NCBI GenBank assembly: GCA_021234155.1
Contig: JAJEKV010000411.1
Coordinates: forward strand, 60,001 to 124,000
Length of the DNA stretch: 64,000 bases
From: Isoetes taiwanensis
Taxonomy: Eukaryota; Streptophyta; Lycopodiopsida; Isoetales; Isoetaceae
Direction of reading: 5' to 3'
In this document: positions 13,300 through 24,812 of the stretch, in pieces
Numbering within the stretch: the first letter of the stretch is position 1
Layout: each line of letters begins with the position of its first letter
Translations under genes and position numbers: made by a program
Notes under the pieces: model-generated
The model's input: only the letters and a program-made list of their open reading frames with translations
The model's database searches: none
Told to the model about the DNA's origin: nothing

Positions 13300-14470
13300 T
13301 GGTGTTAAGTCATCAAGGGAAAATGGAACCCTTCATCCCTGATCCCCAAAAGGAATCAACAATAACGATAAAGAATAAGAAAGAATGACAAGTAACCGAG
13401 GAAAGTAAGGCAAAGAGGAAAAAACTTACCCATGGTAATGTAAAAATGCATAGACATAAAAAGACAAAGTGCAACCGGGCATATCTTGTCAAGAAATCTC
13501 GAGGTAATAAAGGGAATGAAACTATGGGAATGCAGCATATAAAATATGAAAACAACGGCACAACCGTTGATGAGTGCGGTGCATCGAAATGCAAGATAAA
13601 AACACAAGTGCAAAGGATAAAATCCAAACAACCATGGAAAAACCTAAAATGCATAAGAGAATGCGACCCAAATAACTCATACAACCATTGACTAGTGTGG
13701 TGCATCAAAGGTAAGATAAAAACCCAAGTGCAAAAGATAAAAACCCAAACAACCATGGGAAAACCTAAATGCATAAGATAATGCCCCATATAACCACATG
13801 GGAACCAAAATGTAAAAAATAACATACAAAAGAGATACAGGTCGGAGGGATAACAAGTAATTGAGGCCATAAGGCAAATCTACCATGGTAATGTAGAATG
13901 CATAAACGTAAAAAAGACAAGTGCCACCCGGCATATGGTGTCCCCAAATCTATAAGCAATAAAAGGACAATAAAACCATGGTAATGCAGCGCATAAATTA
14001 TGAAAACAATGGCAACATCCCAAGTAAACGACAACATAGGCCACAAGACGAAATTGAGGTAAAAAGTGGGCCAGAACATAAACAAGAAAAAACAACCCGA
14101 ATAGAACATAGACCCGTGAAATAGTTGCATCGACTCCACGATAAAACACAATTGCAAAGGATAAAAATCCGAAAACAACCATGGGAAAGCCGCAAATTCA
14201 AAAGGTAATGTCACATATATAGAAATCAGATGTCCACCAACTTGTAAAAAGTAACATACGAAAGAGATACACATGGGAGGGAAGAACCACCCCCTAATAC
14301 AAAAATCCCCTAGATGCCTCATACATGAGAAGAACATAGAAATCGAGAATCCCGCATATAAAAAAGAAAAGAGCAAACACCGAAGAATAGGCAATAGAAT
14401 CTCATTATTAAAACGTGTAGAATGCAACATAAAAAGACATAACACAAATACTGGATTCCCAATTATTTAG
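13300..14470. repeat. Degenerate A-rich repeats inside the DIRS-like element, no gene
   Basis: Recurring phrases such as CATGGTAATG, AACCCAAACAACCATGG and CATAAAAAGACAA appear every 100-250 bases in one orientation. The complementary strand gives long Phe/Leu-rich open frames that I regard as compositional. The texture matches 44100-49900 in the related split-repeat element. Confidence 0.5.
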
Positions 14471-14536
14471 CAAAGGGTGTCAACAGCTAGAGGACGCCAA
14501 AGCACAGAGCAAACCGCTGCCCAGAGGAAAAGATAA

Positions 14537-15243
14537 CTACGCGAGCAAGCCCAAAGAAATGGCCGGATAAGTAGGAAGAAACTGCGGGGGATACTCTGTC
14601 ATGATGAGAAAGAATTCACGCAACTGAATGGGGCGCAAGGATGAAAACCCCCATAGAAGAATGACGTCTCCCAAAAAACGAGCACGAGCTGGGTCGAGAA
14701 GCCGATAGGAGCGGAAGACGCGACGGACAGAAGGAGAAAAAGATGCATAAAGGCAAAGCGCACGGAAAAACTCCTCAGGCCAGTCAATGTTTGCCCGTGC
14801 CACCTATAAAGCATTGCGAGCCGATGGATGCAGTGTGTCCAAATGGATGTTTAAAGATGGTGAGTGGTCATAGCAATCTCCGGAGAGGCAAAAAAGGAAA
14901 AAAAGCCAAGAGGGAACATCTTGGTGGAACAAAGGGGGCAAGGGAATGGCATCAGGCCGGCAAAGAACCCACAACAGAAGGCGGAAAGGAAGTAAGAGCG
15001 GAGAACCAACCCTGGGGAAAGACCTAGGTAGAACCAATTAAAAGGGCAACAAGGAGGAATTGTAAGGGAGGACGAATGGCCAGAAACCACATGCAGCCGA
15101 AGAAAGGGAAAAGCATGCAACAGAAGGACGGTAGCCCAAATCCGATAAAAATAGGGCCTGCAAGAAGAAGAACCGAAAATAGAGCAAAGGACTGGTGGAA
15201 ATTGAAGAAGAACAAACCATAGACAGAGCCGCCATCGGATCAT
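14537..15243 (-). CDS. Possible gag-like frames of the DIRS/Ngaro-like element
   Basis: Overlapping minus-strand frames. 14803-14537 reads ARANIDWPEEFFRALCLYAS and SYRLLDPARARFLGDVILLWG, with ordinary protein composition and no low-complexity run; further frames reach 15243. The position at the 5' end of the minus-strand order fits gag. I recognise no zinc knuckle or named domain. Confidence 0.35.
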
Positions 15244-15405
15244 GTCTGCCCAGTAGCAGAAGGAAAGAAAAACCGGTTCCTATCTGCATGCCAATGAGTG
15301 GTGAAGCCAGAAACAATGCCTGCTGTCCCAAATAGCAAGAGAAAAAGCAATAACAATTGCAATAGCAGAGCAATTGCAATTATGGTGCAGATAGCAAATA
15401 GAAGC

Positions 15406-15544
<139 letters not shown>

Positions 15545-15559
15545 GGGGATAGCAGTAGA

Positions 15560-16362
15560 ATAAGAGCAGATAGATAGGGGATACAGAATCAGAATAGAAA
15601 TATACATTTCATTTGTATATGTTTGTTCTGTCTTATTCTGTACTTTTATGCCACTATTTCTTTTTCTATATATATCTGTTCTTTCAAATGCGTAGAAATA
15701 AGAACAGAGAAAGACCTAGAATAGAAACCATACTTGTTCTTTCAAATACCTAGAAATAAGAACAGAAGAAGACCTAGAATAAAAAACATCTGAACTAGGA
15801 CTAGAATAAGAATAAGAGAACTAGAATAAGAAACAGAATAAGAACTAGAACCAGAAATAAGAACAGAATAACTAGAAATAAGAAATAGAATAAGTTTTTT
15901 CGAAATAAGAATAAGAATAACAGAGTTTAATAAAGCTTGTTGGATTGGAGATTAAATAACAGAGTTTATATAACAGACTTTAAATAACATAGTTTAGCTA
16001 ATCTTGACGAGTTTTGAGCCGAGTTTTGAGCCGATATTTGAAGAGCCTCAAAGAAACCAAAAGCCTCAGAGAAACCAAAAGCCACAGTCGGATCTGAGCC
16101 GAGTTTGGAGCCAGAATTTGAGATTGAGAACAGGAAAGCGCCCGGATTGAAATTGAGAACAGGAAAGCACCCGAATTTGAGAAAGCGCCTTAAATTTTTC
16201 CAAACAGAAAATTTGTGAAAGAGAAAAGTTCGATCGAGAAAGAGAGAAGTTCGAACATACATAATAACTGCTTTAAAAAAATTCGTACCATGTACTATAA
16301 TAACTGCTACGAAAATTTATTACTATATATTTAATACCTAAAATGTTAGAGGTTTTATTTAT
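15560..16362. other. AT- and purine-rich stretch, no gene
   Basis: Runs of AATAAGAACAGAA and CTAGAATAAGA type repeats (15680-15920), then repeated GAGCCGAGTTTTGAGCC and GAAACCAAAAGCC phrases (16010-16190). It separates the DIRS-like element from element A. I see no coding signal. Confidence 0.5.
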
Positions 16363-16436
16363 GGATAAAAGCATGAAAGGGTGTCTAGAAATGTAGCCCT
16401 TTTTATACATATACATATGTACCCAATGCACAAATT

Positions 16437-17444
16437 ATGGAGTCCTATAATCATGAACCACTAGTAACTGCCATGATTAATGCTATCCACCACTCTGCAA
16501 CCGCACCATTTTCGGATTTTAAATTTCTTTATCAAATTCTTGCTCATGCTTTGCCTCAAGCTTCACTATCCCGTCATTCACAAGATACTCGCCTCTCCAC
16601 TCCGATCACCAATTCTTGGTCCAACTATGGCCCCAAAATCTGTTCCCCAACTCAGTGCTTGCTCTTCACCACAACCGAACCAAGAAACCAGCAATTCCGG
16701 CAGTGGAAAATTACCAGCAAGAGAAAACTTTTGGCAGTGATCCAAGCCAAAGACCTCCATGAAAAACATGCCGAGATCCACATACTCGGACTCGAGGAAA
16801 TTATGAATGAAGTATGGGGTGCAGCTCCAAAGAATAGAAGAGGATTCAAGGAAGGCGGAGTTCAGAATGCATGGAAAGAAGAATTTTTTAAATATTATGA
16901 ATTGATTTATGGCAAGAAGCAGGTAACAAACCACTATATTTCCACATATTTTGCTCGGGCATTTGCTCTTCATTTGAAGGGACGCCTTATTGATTGGGTG
17001 GATGTTGCTAAGACCGCCAAGGATCTTGCCAAAACTTCAGATATTACAGAGGAATCTACAACAGGAAAATCGTCGAACATCAAGCAGGAGGTGGTATTGC
17101 ATCAGAATGCCAGGGTTTTAGACTATTATAAATCTGATGTTGACATAATAAACCAGTTACTTAAGCATGGTTCAGAGGATAAAATTAACCTATTGAATGA
17201 AGTGGAAGCACTGGAAGCCAAAAGGAGGGATGCATTGAAAGTGATCAGCCAGATTGAGGGTAGAAAGGATATGCTAGAAGATGATTTGCAGCAGATTTTC
17301 CTGAAAATAAAAGACATGAAGTTGGAATTTGACAAATTGGCCAATGATCCTGCTGGAAATCAAGTTAGCGATGGAGTGATGAAGTACAAATTGGAAGACT
17401 TGGTTATGAGTAGATGGGTAAAGAAGGAGCAAAGACTGCTCTAA
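16437..17444 (+). CDS. Coiled-coil protein of element A
   Basis: 335 residues from an ATG 74 bases inside the left terminal repeat. The middle (residues about 150-190) reads YELIYGKKQVTNHYISTYFARAFALHLK...DWVD, and residues about 235-320 are heptad-rich and charged, predicted coiled coil. The element B counterpart at 32353-32892 shares a Tyr-rich stretch, the phrase FARAFA, a following Trp and a long coiled coil, in the same place relative to the left end. I do not recognise a named domain. A role as the element's second protein (DNA binding or transposase partner) is inference. Confidence 0.6.
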   Translation: MESYNHEPLVTAMINAIHHSATAPFSDFKFLYQILAHALPQASLSRHSQDTRLSTPITNSWSNYGPKICSPTQCLLFTTTEPRNQQFRQWKITSKRKLLAVIQAKDLHEKHAEIHILGLEEIMNEVWGAAPKNRRGFKEGGVQNAWKEEFFKYYELIYGKKQVTNHYISTYFARAFALHLKGRLIDWVDVAKTAKDLAKTSDITEESTTGKSSNIKQEVVLHQNARVLDYYKSDVDIINQLLKHGSEDKINLLNEVEALEAKRRDALKVISQIEGRKDMLEDDLQQIFLKIKDMKLEFDKLANDPAGNQVSDGVMKYKLEDLVMSRWVKKEQRLL

Positions 17445-17457
17445 GCCGGAGTTTGGT

Positions 17458-17785
17458 TTGGGTGAAGCAACTAGAGACATTGAAAAATATGAAATTTTAA
17501 TTCAACAAGCAAAGGAGAAACTTAGTCAGATGGAACTTGTTCAACAAAGGCATTCCTGTGATTTTGAATTTCATGGGGAGAGCAGGACCTATTGCTCGCA
17601 CCCTAGGCCAAACTCTGAGGGAGCTACTTCAGACAAGAGTTTATCTCATTCAATTCGTGTACCCACTGGGGCCAAGGCTTTGGCAACTGGGTTTGGTGTC
17701 GGCTGGCTCCTTGCAGAGATCCTTATTGCCTCTTTTGCTTGTCTTATCTAGATATGAAAAATGTAGACTGCATAAAAGGCTGTGA
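17458..17785 (+). pseudogene. Continuation of the element A plus-strand gene, frame-disrupted
   Basis: Two overlapping frames follow the stop at 17444: 17458-17751 begins EATRDIEKYEILIQQAKEKL (more coiled coil), and 17537-17785 reads FNKGIPVILNFMGRAGPIAR. In element B the coiled coil similarly continues after a stop at 32892 (NLLKHKKASDNSEMLNEEV). Likely one reading frame with indels or an unrecognised splice. Confidence 0.4.
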
Positions 17786-18249
17786 TTTGGGATGAGGGCA
17801 TTCAAAATCAGCTTGGTTTCCCTGATGGACAAGGTATGCATTACTCTAAATGGTTAATCTTAGATTGCTCTTGATTCATATTTGTTACTGTAATCTACAT
17901 AGTTCTACATGTATGTCTTATAGTGCATTGTTGTTCCTTGTATGTATTTTTTTATTACATCTGTTTGCAGGGGTACATATGCATATACTTACTTGTTTAT
18001 TGATGCTTCTATTTTTGAGCTTGGGCTGCAGATGTATGATTTGTTTTATGTATTAGTTATATATAGATTCAATTGAGTCTACATCTGCAAGTAGATGTAC
18101 ATGTTCCTTTTTTGGATGCATGTGTTCCTGTGGTTGGAGTGCATCTGTAGATGATTCATAGTTATGTACCTTTGTTACATATATGTGCATTTTTTGGGCA
18201 TAGGTCTATATTCTCTCTCTCTCTGCAGTCTGCATGCTTGGGTCCATCT

Positions 18250-18390
18250 ATGTACATTATGTACATTACATGTACATTAAATGTACAATAGACGTAGGTT
18301 GAATGGCTGCTTTTAAAGTTACGTACATTTGATATATTCAATGTACACGAAATGTACATGTCACAGATGGATGTACCAGAATGTACCTGA
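18250..18390. repeat. TGTACAT motif cluster, left interior of element A
   Basis: Roughly a dozen copies of TGTACA/GTACAT within 140 bases, inside a presumed intron about 1.9 kb from the left end. A matching cluster lies at 23817-23985. TGTACA is self-complementary and could be a binding site for an element protein. Confidence 0.7.
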
Positions 18391-18480
18391 TATTTCTCAT
18401 ACTTAAGTTCTGTTTTCATGTTTATTAACATTGAGTTTTGCTTTTATGTGTATTAACATTTACACCATTTGTTTGTTTCT

Positions 18481-19140
18481 AGATGAGGATGTTTATATCC
18501 AGAAGGCCACTTCCATGCAACCTTCCGTCGCTGACATTGCTGAACCATCAGCATCGACTTTGTTTACAGATGGTGATGACCGTCCATCAGGAGCTGCAAA
18601 ATCATTAACTGCACCAACTTAATTAGTAATTGGAAAAGCTCCAGAGAAAGCTTCAGATGCGGCAAAATTAGGGTCTGCTCCATCATCAGCATCAGCATCA
18701 TTTGCAGATGCTAGTTCTGTACCTATTATAGAGCTGCAGTGGATACAGATCCTGATTTTAACCTATGCAAGTGCAGGGAAGAGGAGCCCCAAGAGGAAGA
18801 GGTGGATGTTGAGTCTACTCCTAGGAGGAAACAAAAGAAGGTTGGTGATGTAACTCCAAGAGGAAAAAAGCAGGCTGCAGCAAAAAAGAACCTCCAAAAA
18901 GGAAATCCCTAGGCAAGGCACTACCACCACCAAGAAAGAGGTATGTGCAGGATTAGTTAGCTAATTTGTTTAATCATCTCAGCTTTATGATAATTAACCA
19001 TAGTTTTTCTTTACATAGGACAATTAGTGGACCGACTGAGAAGGTTGGTCCCATTCACTCCTTACAGGGACTGTCCACTTAAGCCTGCACCTGTTGTGTT
19101 CCAAACCGATGTCGACGAGTTTTGCTGGAAGCTTGACTTG
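18481..19140 (+). pseudogene. Exon-like coding relics of element A plus-strand gene
   Basis: 18484-18620 reads DEDVYIQKATSMQPSVADIA...PSASTLFTDGDDRPSG after a CTAG acceptor. In another frame 18770-18900 reads GEEEPQEEEVDVESTPRRKQ, an acidic-then-basic segment, and 19020-19140 reads EKVGPIHSLQGLST...TDVDEFCWKLDLTSWYKC. Element B has comparable acidic and basic exons at 33548-34372. No catalytic motif is recognised. Confidence 0.4.
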
Positions 19141-19269
19141 ACATCATGGTAGAAGTGTATGGGAGGTAGGCTTTTAAATATTTTTTCTATTATTTCATTC
19201 TTACACTCATTCAGAGTATGTATTAATATGTCTTTTGGATTCGTGTGCATGTACCTTTGCAGCTATCTT

Positions 19270-20030
19270 TCATCTGAGCTTAAAAATAAGTTCTTTATGT
19301 TCAAACCAGAGAGGAGTGCCCTTAAGAAGAGGAGTTCTGCAGATGTCCAGAACACCCACATAAAGGAAGGGATGGATGGCATTGTGCTTGCACAATATGT
19401 CAATATATTTTTGTCCCGGATCTGCAAGGGCCAAATTTTGATTTGGCAATATTTGTGCTTGTTGGTCCACTAAAAAACGCTCTCCCATGTTTAGTGAGTC
19501 CAAGCATACAGATATTGTCTCCTGTCAAAGGCTACGTAGTGGACGCTAAACTACTCCAAAAGTAAATATCAGTTTCGGATTTTTTTCAATGATTTGCTTA
19601 TGCACATATTGCAACTTCTTATGCTTTCCTTATTCTCACATTGCAATCTTGCAGGTTTCATAAGCTTGTGATTAATAACATGATATTGGGATCCAACAGT
19701 CTAAGCCATGGCAGGAAGAATTTTGATGCCCCTGTCCACCATCCCAAAGTGCCTGAAACCAGTAACAACACTCCTTGCATATACATTGTGGCTTACATGC
19801 ACGCATTCATCGATGCCGTGGTTGCTGCACAGCCAAGTTCTATTTTTGTAAGTAGAACAATGTATTTTCTTGTGCATTCTTTGCTGATACAGTTTTCTAA
19901 TACTTGTTAACCATGCAGATGACGTCCAACTGGTTCACTGATGCCTATGCCAAGTCACGGAGAAATCATCTAATAGAGGTTCTAATTATCGAAGGCGAGA
20001 TGAATTTACAAAGTGTTGTTCCTACCATGG
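19270..20030 (+). pseudogene. Further exon-like relics, family unknown
   Basis: Pieces between presumed introns: NKFFMFKPERSALKKRSSADVQ (19285-19470) and RFHKLVINNMILGS...NTPCIYIVAYMHAFIDAV (19655-19850), then SNWFTDAYAKSRRNHLIEVL (19925-19990). The exon-intron texture is good, but there is no family match. I looked for a ULP1-type His-Asp-Cys peptidase core and did not find it. Confidence 0.3.
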
Positions 20031-20249
20031 GTAGATAGTCTCTTGGCCATATGAATTATAGTTTATTATGAGCCATGCTCATTTTTCTTTGTATTCAACA
20101 ATTAATGGAAATATGACTTTCTTATGTCACTTGTACCTGTGCAAACATTAACTGTGTAATAACATGCATTTCACTGTAATATGTTCACTGTAATTATATT
20201 TCTTTCACTGTATGTTCAAGTGTTTTGTTGCTGACACAGGTGAATCATC

Positions 20250-20700
20250 TGAGTCAATCAGGAAGCTCATTGTATTTGACTTGAATTACGTGGTTGGGCA
20301 AGAGCGCACAAGAGTGAAGTCGCTAACTCAAGATATCAGAAGATTCAAAAAGATGAGATGAAATTTGATTTAGGAAACATGATATTTTACTGTAGGCCAG
20401 GGCTAGCATCACTGTTAGCATTTGTTAGAGAGCATCTTGATGTTGCCATTTGGTCATCACTCACATCAAAGAATCTGCAGCCAGTTGTGGACCATATCGC
20501 AATGTCTTTGGCATAAAACTCAAGTTTATTTACAGCGGGGAGCATTGTTGGTCTCTTCCACACAAACATCCCAAATCGAACCGGACAAAGGATTGTTTGT
20601 GAAACCATCACCGTAGTATGGAAAGAGTAACCCGAAGTACTATGGGAATACTGGGCCTTAATCGATGACGAAAAGATACAAGGCAACTCAATCTCCGGCA
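20250..20700 (+). pseudogene. FCP1/NIF-like HAD phosphatase fragment inside element A
   Basis: Three successive frames give the motif order of plant FCP1-homology (CTD phosphatase-like) domains: KLIVFDLNYVV (the DLNG variant of the DxDGT motif; Gly is replaced by Tyr), YCRPGLASLLAFVREHLDVAIWSS then SKNLQPVVDH, then KLKFIYSGEHCWSLPHKHPK, and LIDDEKIQGN, matching the late LIDD motif. Two or more frameshifts separate them. It lies between the element's plus- and minus-strand genes. A captured host gene is the simplest reading; an ancestral element domain cannot be excluded. Confidence 0.6.
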
Positions 20701-20739
20701 GGAAGCTTCATATGTTCTTTCTCTTGGACACCAGTTCTA

Positions 20740-21570
20740 CAGGCTGATTGGGTTGCTTGTCATGGAACTCATTCCCCGGGCTTAGTGATTTAAAAGTTGT
20801 CGAGATGCTACAAGTTAAATTGAAAGAGCACCCAACGAGTAATGCGTGCCAGATGGAATATCCGAGAGGTGTTGAAGGCATTTTGCTGGCTAACTATGGC
20901 AATAACTTGGCTGCTCTGCTTTCTAAATTTAGTCAGTACGTGGAGCAGGGAATGGAGAAATTGCCAAACTGTTATTGGCCTCTCGAATGGCCTATTGTTG
21001 GTACATACTTTAAATGATGTACACATTTTTCAGATGTAAACATATGACAGATTTTGTTATTCAAAGTGCACATGAGTATTCTGTTTTGGTACAAGTTTTT
21101 CTCTTCTTTCATATTTGGTATAAGTTTCAGTGTCTACACATATTTAAGTGATCTTAATTTGCTTTGTAGATGAAGGGACTAATGTGCAAAAGACTATTAA
21201 ATTGTTAAGGGATAGAATTTTGTTGCGTCTGGATGCTCAAACCACCACGGAAAGCTGCAAGTACGTTGGGTTGGCCACTAGTCCTCGCTGCCATACCGCT
21301 CTTCCTGGAATTTGGGAAAAGGTGTAGAAGATAAGGGAGACCGAGATCAAATGAAAATTCTGTTGGCAGCAAAATCATTTGGTGCATAACCAATTGTAGT
21401 GGATGAGGAACGAATAGGATGGGGTAGGTTGCCAATGGCATGTGCAATTGAAACAGCATGGACTACTGCTTTGGAGAGCATTTATACAGCCAACTGGAAG
21501 AAAGGAAGGCATGATGCAATAGTCATTAGATATAAGCCTCCTGAAGACATTTTGAAAGTACACCATGAAT
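20740..21570 (+). pseudogene. Coding-like relics downstream of the FCP1-like fragment
   Basis: 20796-21017 reads SDLKVVEMLQVKLKEHPTSN...NNLAALLSKFSQYVEQGMEK. 21170-21325 reads DEGTNVQKTIKLLRDRILLR, and 21400-21570 reads ETAWTTALESIYTANWKKGR. They may be the tail of the captured phosphatase gene or of the element gene. Not recognised. Confidence 0.3.
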
Positions 21571-21734
21571 CATGAACCCGTGGTGTAAATATGTTGTATT
21601 TATTTGTACAATACGAATATATAGACCATTTTTCCATGAAAATATGTTCATGTCTTATCTTCAGATTGATAAAATGATATTAAATGCTTATGCAATAAAC
21701 TTTATTCAATTCTGTTCAAATTGGGATATACAAG

Positions 21735-24569
21735 TTATTTCAAATTTGTACTCTGATGTACAACAGCTGTACAACAGATGTACATTGATGTATGTAAATG
21801 TATGTTCACATCTCCATATCTGAGTATGTCTATGACATCTACAATTGTTGGAAAAAGCAATGACTCATGAACTTCATCGGGCAAATGAAATGCTTTGGTT
21901 GCCCCCTTCAGCCTGTGAGTTACTTTGTTGAATGGAATTCTAACCCCAATGACGGATTCAGTAGGTACCAAAACATTCTTACTAGGAAGCAGTTTATACT
22001 TGTTGTGGCAACCTGGAATTAGTTCATAATACTGCCCTTCATTTCCATAGTTATCAACCGAATCTTTTTCCAATGCATGTTTTTCCCTTGTACATACTAA
22101 AACATAGTATAGAACACCTTCTACATTGTCTGGTGCTGCAAATGATACAAAAACATCAGAAACTCCTACAATGTCATCTAAACCAGGCTCGTCTTCTGCA
22201 TACAACACATCCACATCATTTTCAACTTCCCCACGAGAGGCAACATGATATGTGGGCTCCAAAATTTTCAGGGACCATTCGCCACAATGTTGTATGTTCT
22301 CACAATTCAGCCAATCGAAGATAATGCAAGCATCATAGAAACACGAGTGGTCGCAAAAGCAATTTCTCATGGTCATTTGGGTTTATGGTTGAGATTTTAA
22401 AATGTATTTCTTTGAGTACCATGTAAAGTCCTGCAATTAAATGCTTGCTGCTTGTCAACATCAGTTTTTCCAACCTCCCAAAATATCCTTTCACACTCCG
22501 ATTCCTTGGTCCTTAAAACTGCACAAGTTGTTGCTGCACCTGTCACTGGCATGCCATTTTGTTTTCTTTGCTCGCTCTCAAGCCATAACTTGGCTATACC
22601 AGCCTCTCCATCATGTTTGCCTTTCCCATGGCCAGATCCAAAGAAATTCCATATCACTCGAATTTTATTTTCAACATGGTATCTGCAGATTCCATACCAT
22701 GCCCTTGAAGACTTGAATTGAGATGCACAACCATCCGACCACACATAATGAAGGTTTATGTCACTGCCTCCATTATTCTTAAGCCACGCCAAATGTAATT
22801 TAAAAGTATGCTGTACAAAATGAGTGCCATGTTTCCTGTCATCTGAAACAAAGAAATGCACTGTTTTTTTAAGCTTGTCTTCCTTTTTCATCATTGAAAT
22901 ATGGACCAAAATCGTAATCTGATCAGGATTCCAAAGGTTCGATTGCACTGTCCCCTCGTCTTCAATGTGTAGTTCTCTGCAAAGTCAACAACAGACAACA
23001 CACTCTTATTAAGGAGTTTCTCAATACATCTTTTGAACTGTTTGCCCTGCCAGTGTGCATTAAAGTTATGATCTGTAAACTTAGCAAGCTGATTTTTCAT
23101 GTTCTTTAACAAGACAGATGCCTTGTCATGTTGTGCAACTAATCTAAGCCTTCTGGATGTACCTTTCTTGGAAGGCTCATTGACATAAGCATATCACTTG
23201 CCAATCGACATCCTGCATGAATGTTCCATCTTCCTCTTTTGGACAAATGTCTATCTTCTTCACTCCACATTCCTCACATTCACCCTTGATGCATTTTAAT
23301 TTATGCCATAAGCATATACTTGCCAATCGACATCCTGCATGAATGTTCTATCTTCCTCTTTTGGACAAATGTCTATCTTCTTCACTCCACATTCCTCACA
23401 TTCACCCTTGATACATTTTAATTTATGCCATTCATTTGTCACATATTTCTCACAAACTGTTGACCTCCACAAGATGTTGACATTATCAAAAGTCTTCTTA
23501 TTTGCTTGACACACTCCATTGTTTTCCTGGGATGCACAAACACTGCAGCAGCAAGTGCAATTAACATGTAGAGCCCTTCTCATATCATTGAAGGCCTTTC
23601 TGTACAGATCTGCCTGTTCATGTTTGACACAACAACATGTGTTCCTCTCTTTTAATTTCCTTATGCACCCAGGTTTCAGATACTCAAACTGCCGAAGGCG
23701 AATCTTGGTGTCAGGATTCTGATAGACAAACTGCTGATAAAGCTCAGACTGCAACAGCACAAGTATTAGACCATGTTAGCAATTTGTTATAAGCAAGCAG
23801 ATGCATCCAAAGTACTAATCAGTACATTTGTACATTTGTAGTACATTTGTACATTTGATGTACATTTAACGGATTTTGGAAATATACATATAGTGTGCAT
23901 GTACATAACTGTACATAGAATGTACATAACTGTACATAGAATGTACATATCTTATAGCTTCTTGGTTTCATTACCTGAAAGTACATTTAAGTAAGGCATG
24001 TACATGTTAAATGCATGTGCATGTACGTGTAACTGTAAATGGATTCACATCTAAAAAGTAGCTAATGGTATACGACTACAAGGTTTCTGCTACCATGTAA
24101 ACAATGTAACAGACATTGTGATGCAATATATGTCATGACAACCACGTGCATTCATTAAGAGGGATCATGAAAGAATTGAGAAGAAAATATAAGATTCCAA
24201 TGAGAATCGATTCAATTGCAGATTCCATTAAGAATTGATTCAATTGCAAGAACAAACCTGCGAGATGTCAAGGTATTGTATGGCTTGTGTTCTCCTCTTC
24301 ATGACATCTTTAACCTTCGGTGAAACTTTGGTATTATCAAGCCAAAATTCACGAACCTGACGCTTGATTGAGTCATCGATTCTATTCGATCTTGGCCTTC
24401 TCCCTGCCAAAGCCCACATGTTTGCTCCACTTAATGACATTATCTTTCTTCTTGCTGCAGCTTTGGATAAATTTCTTGGTTGTATCTTTAGTAATTTTGA
24501 AGAAACATTCTTGTTTATATCGCCTTTCTTTCCAACAATCATTGATAACAGCGAATGTTTTGTAGCCAA
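21735..24569 (-). CDS. Putative DDD/E transposase of element A (DFAENY family), spliced
   Basis: Read leftward. 24569-24240: basic N-terminus with KRQVREFWLDNTKVSPKVKD. After an intron rich in TGTACA, 23760-23300: LRQFEYLKPGCIRKLKERNTCCC and a Cys-rich region with CTCCCSVC and CEECGVKK, probable zinc binding. About 23090-22960: VVDFAENYTLK. 22948-22397: HYVWSDGCASQFKSSRAWYG and WNFFGSGHGKGKHDGEAG. 22376-21735: Glu/Asp-rich C-terminus. The spaced aspartates in DFAENY, WSDG and HGKGxHDG look like an RNase H-fold triad. I know this motif set from unannotated plant and animal proteins, not from a named superfamily. The exon structure is inferred, and a tandem duplication (23184-23428) may break the reading frame. 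Confidence 0.65.
23184..23428. repeat. 123 bp tandem duplication inside the element A transposase exon
   Basis: 23184-23306 and 23307-23428 are almost identical, both starting CATAAGCATAT and covering the coding segment around the CEECG motif. The extra copy has a one-base indel. It would truncate or shift the protein unless spliced out. Confidence 0.85.
23817..23985. repeat. TGTACAT motif cluster, right interior of element A
   Basis: More than ten TGTACA/GTACAT motifs in 170 bases, including a repeated AACTGTACATAGAATGTAC unit, in the first intron of the minus-strand gene about 1.3-1.5 kb from the right end. It mirrors the cluster at 18250-18390. Confidence 0.75.
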
Positions 24570-24812
24570 CTTGTCTTTGCTATTAGCAGACTTTACGTCT
24601 TAAAGCCCATCTTTCAAGTTCCCGATCATTGATTTCATAACAATAACTTCAGAAGGATTTCCAATCACAGGTTCGAAAAAAGAAAGAAGCCTGTCATCCG
24701 GCAACAAACGAGCACCAAAGACTACTCTTTGATCTGGACGAAGCGGTTGCAAACAGAGTAGGAGAAGGAAAGAGGGAAAAGAGGCGGGATTCAATTCTAA
24801 AAATTTAAACAT

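Larger units (their letters stand above)
9114..15380 (-). mobile_element. DIRS/Ngaro-like tyrosine-recombinase retrotransposon
   Basis: Reading leftward it carries possible gag, reverse transcriptase, RNase H with the DIRS-type WGPHHVDRFAS extension, and a tyrosine recombinase, with no integrase or protease and no LTRs. The left edge is sharp: TTGGGAAGGGACTCGCA at 9114 abuts DUF7869 coding sequence, and the same edge sequence occurs at 43394 and 44052 in a related element. I saw no DIRS-type methyltransferase, so the order resembles Ngaro/PAT elements. The right edge is not defined; I place it near the tetranucleotide array by composition only. The expected partner repeat (GATCCGAGGGCTCGGATC) is not found on the right, so the element may be truncated. 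Confidence 0.75.

Noticed and set aside
13313-14445. Long minus-strand Phe/Leu/Cys-rich frames resembling membrane proteins
   Set aside because: They follow from pyrimidine-rich strand composition and recurrent non-coding phrases.
19020-20000. ULP1/SUMO-protease-like gene, sometimes carried by plant transposons
   Set aside because: No His-Asp-Gln-Cys core could be found in any frame.
21735-24569. Assignment of the putative transposase to KDZ, Academ or MULE superfamilies
   Set aside because: Its motifs do not match the signatures I can recall for those groups, and I could not run a profile search.
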